Shown one piece after another: positions 21,839 to 28,577 of a stretch of DNA of 28,577 nt. The notes below the pieces were generated by a model. It had not been told where the DNA came from, ran no database searches, and saw only the letters and a list, made by a program, of their open reading frames with translations. The stretch lies in assembly GCA_946887425.1 (NCBI GenBank), contig CAMPKW010000008.1, positions 1 through 28,577 on the forward strand. The letters run 5' to 3'. How positions within the stretch are numbered: the stretch's first letter is position 1; each line of letters begins with the position of its first letter. The stretch is from an uncultured Candidatus Saccharibacteria bacterium (GTDB lineage Bacteria; Patescibacteria; Saccharimonadia; Saccharimonadales; UBA6022). The position numbers were made by a program, and so were the translations under genes.

Positions 21839-23527
21839 ATGCATCATCATCTTAGCCTTAGGGGTAAGCTTATTATCATGGTCTCGGTCATGGCCAGTCT
21901 CTTTTTAGTCGCGCTTGATCAGACGATTATTTCAACGGCACTTGGTAAGATCGTCGAAGACTTTCACGCCTTCTCGGCTTTGAGTTGGATTGTGACCGCC
22001 TACCTCATTACTACAACTATTACCGTGCCGATTGCCGGTAAGCTATCGGATTTGTTTGGCCGTCGTCTTCTTCTTTTGATTGGTGTTGGTATTTTTACGA
22101 TCGCCTCACTACTGAGCGGCGCAAGCGGCGACGTGACACAGCTTATCCTATGGCGGGCCGTACAGGGTATCGGCGGCGGTATCATTACGGCGAATGCGTT
22201 TACCATTGTCGGAGACCTGTTTGCAGCTCGTGAGCGTGGCAAGTGGCAGGGACTCATAGGTGCCGTATTTGGTTTGTCCTCGGTAGTTGGGCCGCTCCTT
22301 GGCGGCTGGCTGACTGATGGCCACGGCTTATTCGGTATTACAACCGATTGGCGTTGGACATTTTATATTAATGTTCCAATTGGCATCGTCGCCTTCATTA
22401 TTATTGCTATCTTCTGTCCGGCGTTAAAACATGCTAATAAACCAAAAGTTGACTATATCGGCGCAGCGCTCCTTGCGTTCGTATTGGCCACACTCGTTTT
22501 GGCGGTTGATAATACCGAATCTATTTTTGCAGGCTTCCTTGTAGCAACTGGTATGAGCGTAGAGTGGCTTCGCGTGGCAATGTTCAGCTTAGTGGGCCTA
22601 GCGACGGCTGCATTTATCATGGTAGAGCATAAGGCAAGTGAGCCAATTCTTCCGCTTAAGTTCTTCAAGAACCGTAATTTTGTATTAATAATGTGCGTTG
22701 CAATGCTATTTGGCTCAGCTTTTATGGGCTCAATCCTGTACCTTACGCAGTTTAACCAGCAAGTATTTGGTGCAACGCCAACTGAATCGGGAATGATGCT
22801 ACTACCGATGGTGGCCGGCATTATGGTGGCAAGTATTGGCTCAGGCCAGCTTATCTCGCGTACGGGCAAGTATAAAATTTTCATGCAGGTAGGATTTGTC
22901 GTGGCAACGATTGCGATTGCACTACTCTCGACACTCACTCCAGAGAGTAACTATCTTCAAGAAGCGATCACGATGGTTTTTCTAGGTCTTGGCATGGGAG
23001 TCGCGATGCCGGTTATCAACCTTGCGGTCCAGAATGAGTTTGAGCAAAAGGAGCTGGGTGTTGCAACTAGTTCAAGTCAACTGTTCCGTAGTCTCGGCTC
23101 CACGATCGGAACGGCAGTTTTTGGTGCATTACTTACGGCCGGTATTATTTCAGGGTTGGGCAATGTACAGCAAGATGCATATGTTCAGTCATTGTCACGT
23201 AGCCCGGAGGCTTCTCAGGTAGGTGCGCTCGATGACACCAATACGCTCTTGACACTCAATATGCCCGACGTGAAGAGCAAGATTACCGACGCTGCGAACA
23301 ATAGCATAGAAAAGTTACCCGAGTCAGTACAAGAAAAAGCAAAAGAGCAGTTTGTGGCAGATCAGAACGGGTTTGCTCATAAGGTAACGCATGCCTTTAG
23401 TGATAGCCTGCGCACGATCTTCCTTGTGGCGACTTGCCTCATGGTTGCTGCAACCATTCTAGTGTTTATGGTGAAGGAGCGGCCGCTACGCTCTGCTAAG
23501 CCGAGTGAGACTCCTGGCGAAGCATAA
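21839..23527 (+). CDS. MFS drug exporter, DHA2 (EmrB/QacA) family, 14 helices
   Basis: 562 residues with about 14 membrane helices. Family marks: LDQTIISTALGKI in helix 1, motif A GKLSDLFGRR, the helix-4 region WRAVQGIGGGIITANAF, motif C-like GAVFGLSSVVGPLLGGWL, and DWRWTFYINVPIG, typical of DHA2 proteins. A soluble loop near 430-520 (DAYVQSLSRSPEASQ, EKLPESVQEKAKEQF) precedes the last helix. Known: proton-driven efflux of hydrophobic cations and antibiotics; the actual substrate is unknown. Shine-Dalgarno AAAGGA 8 nt upstream. Second gene behind the AbrB-like regulator. A membrane regulator of the EmrA type is not present. Confidence 0.93.
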   Translation: MHHHLSLRGKLIIMVSVMASLFLVALDQTIISTALGKIVEDFHAFSALSWIVTAYLITTTITVPIAGKLSDLFGRRLLLLIGVGIFTIASLLSGASGDVTQLILWRAVQGIGGGIITANAFTIVGDLFAARERGKWQGLIGAVFGLSSVVGPLLGGWLTDGHGLFGITTDWRWTFYINVPIGIVAFIIIAIFCPALKHANKPKVDYIGAALLAFVLATLVLAVDNTESIFAGFLVATGMSVEWLRVAMFSLVGLATAAFIMVEHKASEPILPLKFFKNRNFVLIMCVAMLFGSAFMGSILYLTQFNQQVFGATPTESGMMLLPMVAGIMVASIGSGQLISRTGKYKIFMQVGFVVATIAIALLSTLTPESNYLQEAITMVFLGLGMGVAMPVINLAVQNEFEQKELGVATSSSQLFRSLGSTIGTAVFGALLTAGIISGLGNVQQDAYVQSLSRSPEASQVGALDDTNTLLTLNMPDVKSKITDAANNSIEKLPESVQEKAKEQFVADQNGFAHKVTHAFSDSLRTIFLVATCLMVAATILVFMVKERPLRSAKPSETPGEA

Positions 23528-23537
23528 GAAAACACGC

Positions 23538-23543
23538 TATACT
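23538..23543 (+). promoter_or_regulatory. -10 element of the CorA-like gene (leaderless type)
   Basis: TATACT, 8 nt before the ATG at 23552 and 10 bp after the MFS stop. No Shine-Dalgarno lies in between. Confidence 0.45.
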
Positions 23544-23551
23544 GCTTATGT

Positions 23552-24484
23552 ATGATTCGCTACTACGCCAAGCATTCGCTGCACGAGGATTTTCAGCTGC
23601 TCAAAACACCCCGCCAAGACAATGTGTGGCTGTTTACGAATGACGTTGATATTTCGGAACTTGAAGATTTATCGTCCCAATATCAATTTGATCACAATAT
23701 TACCAGAGATGTGCTCGACAGAGACGAGCTGCCACGGATTGAATATAAAAATGACGCTCTGTATGTTTTTCTCCGCACCGCAACCCGCAATAAGCGCGGA
23801 GAGGTGATTACAACGCCATTGCTTGGTGTTGTCCGACCGACTGTTTTTGCCACTTTAATGCCAGGCAGCGCGCTTGATCCCGAGTCGATTATGCAGGCGG
23901 AACTAGCGCTTGGTAGTGGGGAGACGACAATTCTGCTTCTCAATACGTTTGCGCGTGTGGTGGCTGACTACGAAAAGCTCATTCACCGTACCGCTCACTA
24001 TATTAAGGACACGGGCCATCGACTACGAACTCACGATGTGAATAACAGGGACTTTATTCGATTTGTTACTATCGAAGATAATCTTAACGAGTATCGTATG
24101 AATCTCGATGGTATGCTGGCGGTGGCAAGTCGCCTTCAAGAAAATAGACACGAATTATTTACGCCTAACGACGTTGAGGCAATTGAAGATATTATGCTGT
24201 ACCTGAAGCAGCTACTCGTGGCCGTCGATAGTCATAGCCAAAGTATTACGAGTATTCGAAATGCCTATAGCACGATTGCAAACAACACGCTTAACCAGCG
24301 CATGAAAATGTTGACGATGTTGACGGTACTGATCGCACTCCCTAATGTTTTTTATGGCATGTACGGTATGAATATCGATCTTCCATTCCAGCATGAGTCT
24401 TGGGCGTACGCGGCTATTATTGGATTTACTTCGCTATTGCTGGCTACTATCGCGTTAGTAGCGTTTAGAAAACGTTTTTTCTAG
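23552..24484 (+). CDS. CorA-family magnesium/divalent cation channel
   Basis: 310 residues, normal for CorA. A large N-terminal cytoplasmic domain, a long helix (about 130-245) with repeated charged heptads, then two C-terminal membrane helices. The selectivity motif YGMN follows the first helix (LTVLIALPNVFYGMYGMNIDLPF, about 257-279), and the protein ends with basic residues (FRKRFF). Known: homopentameric Mg2+ or Co2+ uptake channel, gated by cytoplasmic Mg2+. The start MIRYYAKHSLHEDF has no Shine-Dalgarno but has TATACT 8 nt upstream, so it may be transcribed separately from the MFS gene that ends 24 bp earlier. Confidence 0.92.
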   Translation: MIRYYAKHSLHEDFQLLKTPRQDNVWLFTNDVDISELEDLSSQYQFDHNITRDVLDRDELPRIEYKNDALYVFLRTATRNKRGEVITTPLLGVVRPTVFATLMPGSALDPESIMQAELALGSGETTILLLNTFARVVADYEKLIHRTAHYIKDTGHRLRTHDVNNRDFIRFVTIEDNLNEYRMNLDGMLAVASRLQENRHELFTPNDVEAIEDIMLYLKQLLVAVDSHSQSITSIRNAYSTIANNTLNQRMKMLTMLTVLIALPNVFYGMYGMNIDLPFQHESWAYAAIIGFTSLLLATIALVAFRKRFF

Positions 24485-24582
24485 CGCCTCTGTGTGGTTA
24501 TGTTGACCGGGAAGAGAGCTTGGGTTGTGAGCGGCTCAAATTTGCGTGGTTGTAATGACAACGGTAATTTTTAAAAAAGTCC

Positions 24583-24612
24583 TTGCATCGAGAGGGGTAT
24601 CTCGGCTATAGT
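24583..24612 (+). promoter_or_regulatory. Promoter in the corA-dsbA gap
   Basis: TTGCAT (24583-24588), 18-bp spacer, TATAGT (24607-24612). The spacer holds the inverted repeat CGAG/CTCG. Transcription would begin near 24619 and run through the hairpins and the 30-codon ORF. Confidence 0.6.
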
Positions 24613-24624
24613 ATTAAACAATAA

Positions 24625-24641
24625 GCGTGATCGGATCACGC
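24625..24641 (+). repeat. Inverted repeat at the start of the 24.6-kb transcript
   Basis: GCGTGAT-CGG-ATCACGC, a perfect 7-bp stem with a 3-nt loop, about 6 nt into the predicted RNA. It could be an RNA hairpin or an operator. Confidence 0.6.
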
Positions 24642-24766
24642 CTGACTTGACGTCTATGGTACGTGCTGCTATTATTATTTATGTGTCTCGCGCCAAAAAC
24701 ACGAAAATTTTAATTTAAAGGTCGAAGCGCGTGAGGCTGTACATAGTACAAGGAGTACAATAACAC

Positions 24767-24859
24767 ATGCCAATAGCTATCGAATTTGTGTCTACTAGGC
24801 GCAAAAAGATTGCAGTGGATGTGGTGCCTGCCGAATGGCAACTGTATATCGCACATTAG
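24767..24859 (+). CDS. Possible 30-residue peptide, hypothetical
   Basis: ATG at 24767, TAG at 24857; product MPIAIEFVSTRRKKIAVDVV followed by PAEWQLYIAH. The Shine-Dalgarno AAGGAG lies about 11 nt upstream, flanked by repeated GTAC tetramers that could pair and hide it. No homolog recognised. It is the only ORF with a ribosome site in this gap and sits between a promoter and a terminator. It could be a small protein or a leader peptide of a regulatory RNA. Confidence 0.4.
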   Translation: MPIAIEFVSTRRKKIAVDVVPAEWQLYIAH

Positions 24860-24878
24860 AGCCATTACGGTTCATACC

Positions 24879-24899
24879 GAAATCTCTCCCCGAGATTTC
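24879..24899 (+). repeat. Inverted repeat after the 30-codon ORF
   Basis: GAAATCTC-TCCCC-GAGATTTC, a perfect 8-bp stem with a 5-nt loop; no T-run on plus. Confidence 0.6.
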
Positions 24900-24913
24900 A
24901 TCCCTCAAAAAAG

Positions 24914-24948
24914 AAACCACCCCAAGGCACCGGGGTGGTTTTAGTTTT
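24914..24948. terminator. Bidirectional terminator between the small ORF and the dsbA-like gene
   Basis: AAACCACCCC and GGGGTGGTTT form a 10-bp stem with an 8-nt loop. On minus it is followed by six Ts (good terminator for the DsbA-like gene); on plus by TTTAGTTTTG. Confidence 0.88.
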
Positions 24949-24963
24949 GTAAAATAGGTAAAA

Positions 24964-25665
24964 CTATTTAGCTTCGGCTGGTAGCTCGATGTTTTGCTTC
25001 TTCATCTCAGCCTTCAGAAGATCGTCAAATTTCGTGCTGTCGGTGAGTACCTGTAGTTCAACGGCTTGGCCATTGAGGAATACAGTTGGTGTGGCGTTGA
25101 CTTTGTCCTTTTTGCCTAATGCTTGGTCGAAGCTAATTTTCTTTGTCACGCTAGCGCTAGCCATGTCAGCGTTGAATGTATCGACATTCAGTCCAAGTTC
25201 CTGGGCTGCATTTGTGAAAAAGCCTCCACGGTCATTGGCTGAAAGTCCACTCCAGCTGGTTTGAGTTTCAAAAATTTTATTGTGCATCTCCCAGTATTTT
25301 CCCTGAAGGCCGGCAGCTTCAACGGCGGCTGCGGCGGCTCGGGCATTCGGGTGGCTAGATGTGAGTGGGAAATTACGGAAGACGAAAGCCATTTGACCTT
25401 TGTACTTCTCGGTCAGTGACTTGATGATTGGGTGAACGGTACCGCAAGTCGGACACTGGAAGTCGCCATATTCGATAAGTACAACTTTGCTATCCATCTT
25501 GCCGTAGGCTTGGTCGCCGATATTGCCGGAGGCCTCACTGGGTTTTAAAATACTGTGCGTATCGATATTATTTACGTCTACCTTGCCGCGGCCCGATACG
25601 GCGACGAGGGCTGCCAGTAAGCCAACGGCCACAACGGCAAAGATGATCCATGCTTTATTACTCAC
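24964..25665 (-). CDS. Membrane-anchored DsbA-family thiol oxidoreductase
   Basis: 233 residues. An N-terminal membrane anchor (about 5-24), then a thioredoxin-fold domain with the active site CPTC (71-74) in EYGDFQCPTCGTVHP, an alpha-helical insertion (VEAAGLQGKYWEMHNKIF) and the cis-proline loop NATPTVFLNG. Known: DsbA/BdbD-like enzymes introduce disulfides into exported proteins; the domain lies outside the membrane. A DsbB/VKOR partner is not in this window. The start is GTG, with AAGGAG about 8 nt upstream. A promoter TTGTGA-17-TACACT is visible, and a strong terminator follows. The cysteine-paired pilins nearby are plausible substrates (inference). Confidence 0.92.
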   Translation of the reverse strand: MSNKAWIIFAVVAVGLLAALVAVSGRGKVDVNNIDTHSILKPSEASGNIGDQAYGKMDSKVVLIEYGDFQCPTCGTVHPIIKSLTEKYKGQMAFVFRNFPLTSSHPNARAAAAAVEAAGLQGKYWEMHNKIFETQTSWSGLSANDRGGFFTNAAQELGLNVDTFNADMASASVTKKISFDQALGKKDKVNATPTVFLNGQAVELQVLTDSTKFDDLLKAEMKKQNIELPAEAK

Positions 25666-25693
25666 TAAAAAACTCCTTATGATTACTATATTA

Positions 25694-25722
25694 AGTGTAG
25701 TAGAAAGTCAGTGTTGTCACAA
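25694..25722 (-). promoter_or_regulatory. Promoter of the dsbA-like gene
   Basis: Minus strand TTGTGA (25722-25717), 17-bp spacer, TACACT (25699-25694). Its -35 overlaps the -35 of the divergent CBS-protein gene in the palindrome TTGTCACAA. Confidence 0.6.
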
Positions 25723-25740
25723 GCCAACTTGGGGTACAAT
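25714..25740 (+). promoter_or_regulatory. Promoter of the CBS-pair membrane protein gene
   Basis: TTGTCA (25714-25719), 15-bp spacer, TACAAT (25735-25740), which lies 9 nt before the ATG at 25750. The spacer is shorter than the usual 16-18 bp. Confidence 0.5.
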
Positions 25741-25749
25741 GGTGAAAGA

Positions 25750-26766
25750 ATGTTTACGGTTACAGTAATTATACTTGTTGTGGTTTTTGCACTTTTGCTG
25801 CTTGTCGCGGGCGTGCGCCCACTGCGGACCTCGCTGAGTCAATTTGAGCTTTCGCGTCGTCAAAATGTGGGTGATGCATCAGCGGTCGCCATGGCCCGCC
25901 GCGAGAAACTACTTGATGACGTTATATCCTTGCAGCGCACGGGCGTCGCTCTTTTGCTTGTTGTTGCCGTGATGCTTTCGGTGGCGGCGTTCGGGTGGCT
26001 GATCGGAACACTAGTGGCTGTTGCTATCGCGCTAGAGTATGGTGCGATTGCGAGGCTACAGCCGGTGCAGGTGCGTGCGCAGCGACTATATGAGCGATAC
26101 GAAACGGCTATCTTAAATTTTATCGAGAGGTTTCCATTTGCCTGGCGCTTGCTACGAGGGGTGAGCTTGGAGATGTCACGGCGTACGAAGCTTGATTCGC
26201 GCGAAGAGCTGGAGCATCTCGTGACGGAAAGTGGCACATTACTAGATGGTAACGAGCGTAAACTTATCCTCCATAGCCTCAAGTTTAATGATCGTACCGT
26301 TAGTGAAGTGATGATTCCTAAGAGTATGATCGATAGCATCGACAAGAAGGAACTGCTTGGTCCGCTAGTGCTCGACGATCTTCACAAGACAGGACATAGT
26401 CGTTTTCCCGTTATCGACAAGGATATCGATCATGTTGTCGGTATGCTTCATATACAGGATCTTCTAACAATTAGCGCAAAGCGCTCAGAAACAGTTGAGA
26501 AAACAATGATGCCGCGAGTATTTTATATCCGTGAGGATCAAACACTCCAGCATGCACTGTCAGCATTCCTGCGCACTCATCATCATCTGTTTGTGGTGGT
26601 AAATGAATACCGCGAAACAGTCGGCCTTATTAGCCTTGAGGATGTTATCGAGGCTCTGCTTGGGCGCAAAATTGTTGATGAGTTCGATGCCCACGACGAT
26701 CTACGGGCAGTAGCGCTTCGCAACCCGCGGGGTAATAATCATACTTCAACGGGTAAAGACGTCTAG
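25750..26766 (+). CDS. Membrane protein with a CBS-domain pair (HlyC/CorC-CNNM-like)
   Basis: 338 residues. One membrane helix at about 2-20, a charged stretch, then two closely packed helices (about 62-100). After a linker comes a CBS pair (about 175-310): DRTVSEVMIPKSMIDSID, GHSRFPVIDKDIDHVVGMLH, then TMMPRVFYIREDQTLQHALS and VNEYRETVGLISLEDVIEAL. These match CorC/HlyC-type proteins, but the N-terminal part is shorter than a full DUF21 domain and the usual C-terminal CorC_HlyC transporter-associated domain is missing. Known: relatives take part in Mg2+/Co2+ export or resistance, and CBS pairs bind adenine nucleotides. The start at 25750, not the in-frame 25711, was chosen because the upstream stretch contains the promoter. 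A CorA-like channel lies 1.3 kb upstream. Confidence 0.82.
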   Translation: MFTVTVIILVVVFALLLLVAGVRPLRTSLSQFELSRRQNVGDASAVAMARREKLLDDVISLQRTGVALLLVVAVMLSVAAFGWLIGTLVAVAIALEYGAIARLQPVQVRAQRLYERYETAILNFIERFPFAWRLLRGVSLEMSRRTKLDSREELEHLVTESGTLLDGNERKLILHSLKFNDRTVSEVMIPKSMIDSIDKKELLGPLVLDDLHKTGHSRFPVIDKDIDHVVGMLHIQDLLTISAKRSETVEKTMMPRVFYIREDQTLQHALSAFLRTHHHLFVVVNEYRETVGLISLEDVIEALLGRKIVDEFDAHDDLRAVALRNPRGNNHTSTGKDV

Positions 26767-26793
26767 CTCTATTGCCATTACAGTGGTAAAATG

Positions 26794-26810
26794 GCCATAT
26801 ATGATATGGC
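26794..26810. repeat. Inverted repeat between the CBS-protein gene and aspS
   Basis: GCCATAT-ATG-ATATGGC, a perfect 7-bp inverted repeat. No T-run follows, so it is an operator or hairpin rather than a classical terminator. Confidence 0.5.
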
Positions 26811-26834
26811 AAGTAGCAACTAATAATAATCAAC

Positions 26835-26874
26835 GGGTCGGCATTTAGCTCGGCGAGCTTCTTGTGATCGACCC
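26835..26874 (+). promoter_or_regulatory. Structured element in the aspS leader
   Basis: An outer stem GGGTCG/CGACCC encloses an inner hairpin AGCTC-GGC-GAGCT (26847-26859). It ends about 42 nt before the ATG. It lacks the T-box signature. Possibly a cis-acting RNA controlling aspS. Confidence 0.45.
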
Positions 26875-26916
26875 ATATCCAGCCATCAACACTATAAATC
26901 CAAAAGGAACATTATT

Positions 26917-28577
26917 ATGACACGAACACTTGTGCGAGAACTAACCGCCAAAGTTGGCGAGATCGTTACTGTGAGCGGCTGGGTTCATGCTCGCCGCGAC
27001 CATGGTGGATTGATTTTCATCGACCTACGCGACCATACTGACATTATTCAACTAGTAATACAGCCGGAAAAGGCCGAAGCATTTACCCTGGCCGAACAGG
27101 TTCGAGATGAGTTTGTTATCTCTGTAGCTGGCCTCATCAAAGAGCGTGACGAATCGCTCAAAAATCCGAATATACCAACGGGTAGTATTGAGCTTGTGGC
27201 CGATGAGCTCCGCGTGCTTAATCGTTCCGAAGCGCTGCCTATTCCAATTCATAGCGATACGCCACAAGCAAGTGAAGAGCTTCGCCTTAAGTATCGCTAC
27301 CTCGACCTTCGTCGTTCCAAGATGCAGGATATGCTCAAAAAGCGTTCGGCATACTACCGTATTCTGCGCGACTACATGGAAGAGCGAGAGTTTACCGAGG
27401 TGACGACGCCAATTCTGGCCAACTCAAGCCCAGAAGGCGCGCGCGACTTCTTGGTGCCATCACGCGTGCACCCAGGTAAATTTTATGCACTACCTCAAGC
27501 CCCGCAGCAGTTTAAGCAGCTTCTTATGGTTGGTGGCGTGTCGCGCTACTACCAGATTGCTACATGTTTTCGAGATGAAGATCCTCGTGCTGACCGCCTC
27601 TACGGTGATTTTTACCAGCTTGACCTCGAGATGTCGTTTGTTGAAGAGGGTGAAGAGGTGCGATCAACAATGGAGCCGCTTATTAAGAGCTTGGTGACGC
27701 GCTTTGCGAACAAGACGCTCGTGAGCGATGATGTGCCGCGTATTCCATACCAAGAAGCAATGGATCGTTTCGGTTCAGATAAGCCCGACCTTCGCTTTGG
27801 CATGGAGCTCGTTGATCTTTCTGATACGCTTGCTGACACAGGCTTTGGTGTCTTTGCGGGCACTATTGCAGATGGTGGCGTGGTTAAAGCAATCCGCGTC
27901 GAAGGGGGCGCTGCTCTAAGTCGCAAGCAAATTGATCAGTTTACCGATATCGCTAAAAGCGAAGGTGCGGGTGGGCTTGCCTATCTGACGTTTGCTGATA
28001 GTGAAGTGAAATCACCGATTGCAAAATTTTTGTCAGCTGAAGAGTTGGCGACCATTCAAACAAAACTTGAAGCCAAAGACGGCGACGCTATCTTCTTCGG
28101 TGCCGACACGCGCGAAGTGGTTAATAAGGTCTTAGGTCGCCTTCGTTCGGAATTTGCCACTCATTTTGGGCTGAAGGACCCGAACACAGTTGCCTTAGCG
28201 TGGATTGTTGATTTTCCATTTTACGAGTGGGATGACAAGGCAAAGAAAGTTGACTTTGGCCATAATCCATTCAGTATGCCACGTGGTGGCGCGGATGCTC
28301 TCATGGCCGCCGATACTGACGAAAAGAAGTTAGCGATCGTTGCCGACCAGTATGATATGGTTATGAACGGTTACGAAATTGCATCTGGTGCGGTCCGCAA
28401 CCATAGTCCTGAAGTGATGTACCAAGCGTTTGGTGTACTTGGCTACAGTCGTGACTATGTCGAGCAGAAATTTGGCGCTATGTTGAATGCTTTCAAATAT
28501 GGTGCACCGCCACATGCTGGTATGGCGTTTGGAGTTGATCGTATTTTCATGGTACTTACGGATGAGTCGAATATCCG
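26917..28577 (+). CDS. aspS: Aspartyl-tRNA synthetase (cut by window edge)
   Basis: About 553 codons seen; bacterial AspRS is usually 580-600 residues, so a few dozen are missing. OB-fold anticodon domain (1-105, GWVHARRDHGGLIFIDLRD), class II core with RYLDLRR, QAPQQFKQLLMVGG, motif 2 CFRDEDPRADRLYGDFYQLD (about 214), the GAD insert (about 295-415), and motif 3 APPHAGMAFGVDRI (about 529-542). Known: charges tRNA with aspartate. The RRDHGG His (residue 29) is the residue typical of non-discriminating bacterial AspRS, which also charge tRNA-Asn for later amidation; discriminating forms usually have Leu. The motif 2 loop (RLYGDFYQ) differs from the common RQPEFTQ. Start ATG 26917 with AAAAGGA 9 nt upstream. 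Confidence 0.97.
   Translation, partial: MTRTLVRELTAKVGEIVTVSGWVHARRDHGGLIFIDLRDHTDIIQLVIQPEKAEAFTLAEQVRDEFVISVAGLIKERDESLKNPNIPTGSIELVADELRVLNRSEALPIPIHSDTPQASEELRLKYRYLDLRRSKMQDMLKKRSAYYRILRDYMEEREFTEVTTPILANSSPEGARDFLVPSRVHPGKFYALPQAPQQFKQLLMVGGVSRYYQIATCFRDEDPRADRLYGDFYQLDLEMSFVEEGEEVRSTMEPLIKSLVTRFANKTLVSDDVPRIPYQEAMDRFGSDKPDLRFGMELVDLSDTLADTGFGVFAGTIADGGVVKAIRVEGGAALSRKQIDQFTDIAKSEGAGGLAYLTFADSEVKSPIAKFLSAEELATIQTKLEAKDGDAIFFGADTREVVNKVLGRLRSEFATHFGLKDPNTVALAWIVDFPFYEWDDKAKKVDFGHNPFSMPRGGADALMAADTDEKKLAIVADQYDMVMNGYEIASGAVRNHSPEVMYQAFGVLGYSRDYVEQKFGAMLNAFKYGAPPHAGMAFGVDRIFMVLTDESNI

Larger units (their letters stand above)
24485..24963. other. 480-bp gap between corA-like and dsbA-like genes: structured, with one small ORF
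   Basis: No large ORF. A weak GTTGT/ACAAC hairpin with a T-run (24549-24572) may end the corA transcript. On plus then follow: a promoter (24583-24612), a hairpin (24625-24641), a 20-codon ORF without a ribosome site (24656-24718), GTCTCGCGC/GCGCGTGAG arms flanking an AT-rich loop (about 24684-24736), a 30-codon ORF with Shine-Dalgarno (24767-24859), a hairpin (24879-24899) and a strong bidirectional terminator (24914-24941). I looked for tmRNA, RNase P, SRP and 6S signatures and saw none. Confidence 0.6.

Noticed and set aside
24528..24545. TTGTGAGCGG resembling half of the E. coli lac operator
   Set aside because: Only ten bases match, there is no LacI-family gene and no sugar operon nearby; treated as chance.
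24583..24948. tmRNA, RNase P RNA, SRP RNA or 6S RNA in the corA-dsbA gap
   Set aside because: None of the conserved cores (tRNA-like ends with tag frame, GAGGAAAGTCC, GGAAG tetraloop region) could be found on either strand.
1..28577. CRISPR array, insertion sequences, or integrase attachment repeats
   Set aside because: No regularly spaced direct repeats, transposase or recombinase genes were noticed; the repeated segments found are explained by the pilin and GlsB paralogs.

Overview
The window most likely comes from a member of the Candidate Phyla Radiation (Patescibacteria), best guess Candidatus Saccharibacteria (TM7). This is an inference from gene content: five short type IV prepilin-like genes with the same hydrophobic N-terminus (FTIVELLIVIVIIGILAA), a Crp/Fnr-type regulator, a GH104-like wall-lytic enzyme and very compact gene spacing. 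TGA is used as a normal stop. No phage, insertion sequence or CRISPR array was seen.

Layout. (1) 35-5647, minus strand: a 1320-residue secreted NHL-propeller/fibronectin-III protein with a C-terminal membrane anchor, followed by three prepilins. (2) 5822-9735: exopolysaccharide genes. A GT4 glycosyltransferase and a polyprenyl-phosphate sugar transferase are on minus and a Wzy/WaaL-type membrane protein is on plus, the last two divergent across 42 bp. (3) 9713-12442: a LexA-like winged-helix protein without a protease domain, tRNA-Asn(GUU), a prepilin, a membrane-anchored GH104-like lytic enzyme, an unlisted 38-residue membrane protein and a prepilin with an extra C-terminal module. (4) 12558-13621: VOC-family protein and 3-methyladenine DNA glycosylase. 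(5) 13812-21465: a sensory/stress block with two nearly identical GlsB/YeaQ-type membrane proteins, a four-gene phosphorelay (kinase, receiver, receiver-kinase, receiver), a Crp-like regulator containing an 11-bp G/C homopolymer, an L-isoaspartyl methyltransferase and Hsp20. (6) 21584-26766: AbrB-like regulator with an MFS exporter, CorA-like channel, a structured 480-bp intergenic region with a 30-codon ORF, a DsbA-like oxidoreductase and a CBS-pair membrane protein. (7) 26917-end: aspS, cut by the window edge.

How it fits together (inference): regions 1-3 build the cell surface (pili, large adhesin-like protein, polysaccharide, wall remodelling). DsbA could form the disulfides suggested by the paired cysteines of the pilins. 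Region 5 senses and responds to stress.

The most notable cross-cutting pattern concerns gene starts. Most starts have a Shine-Dalgarno sequence. About eleven do not, and instead carry a -10-like hexamer (TATAAT, TATACT, TACACT, TACAAT) only 6-10 nt upstream of the start codon, as expected for leaderless or nearly leaderless mRNAs.
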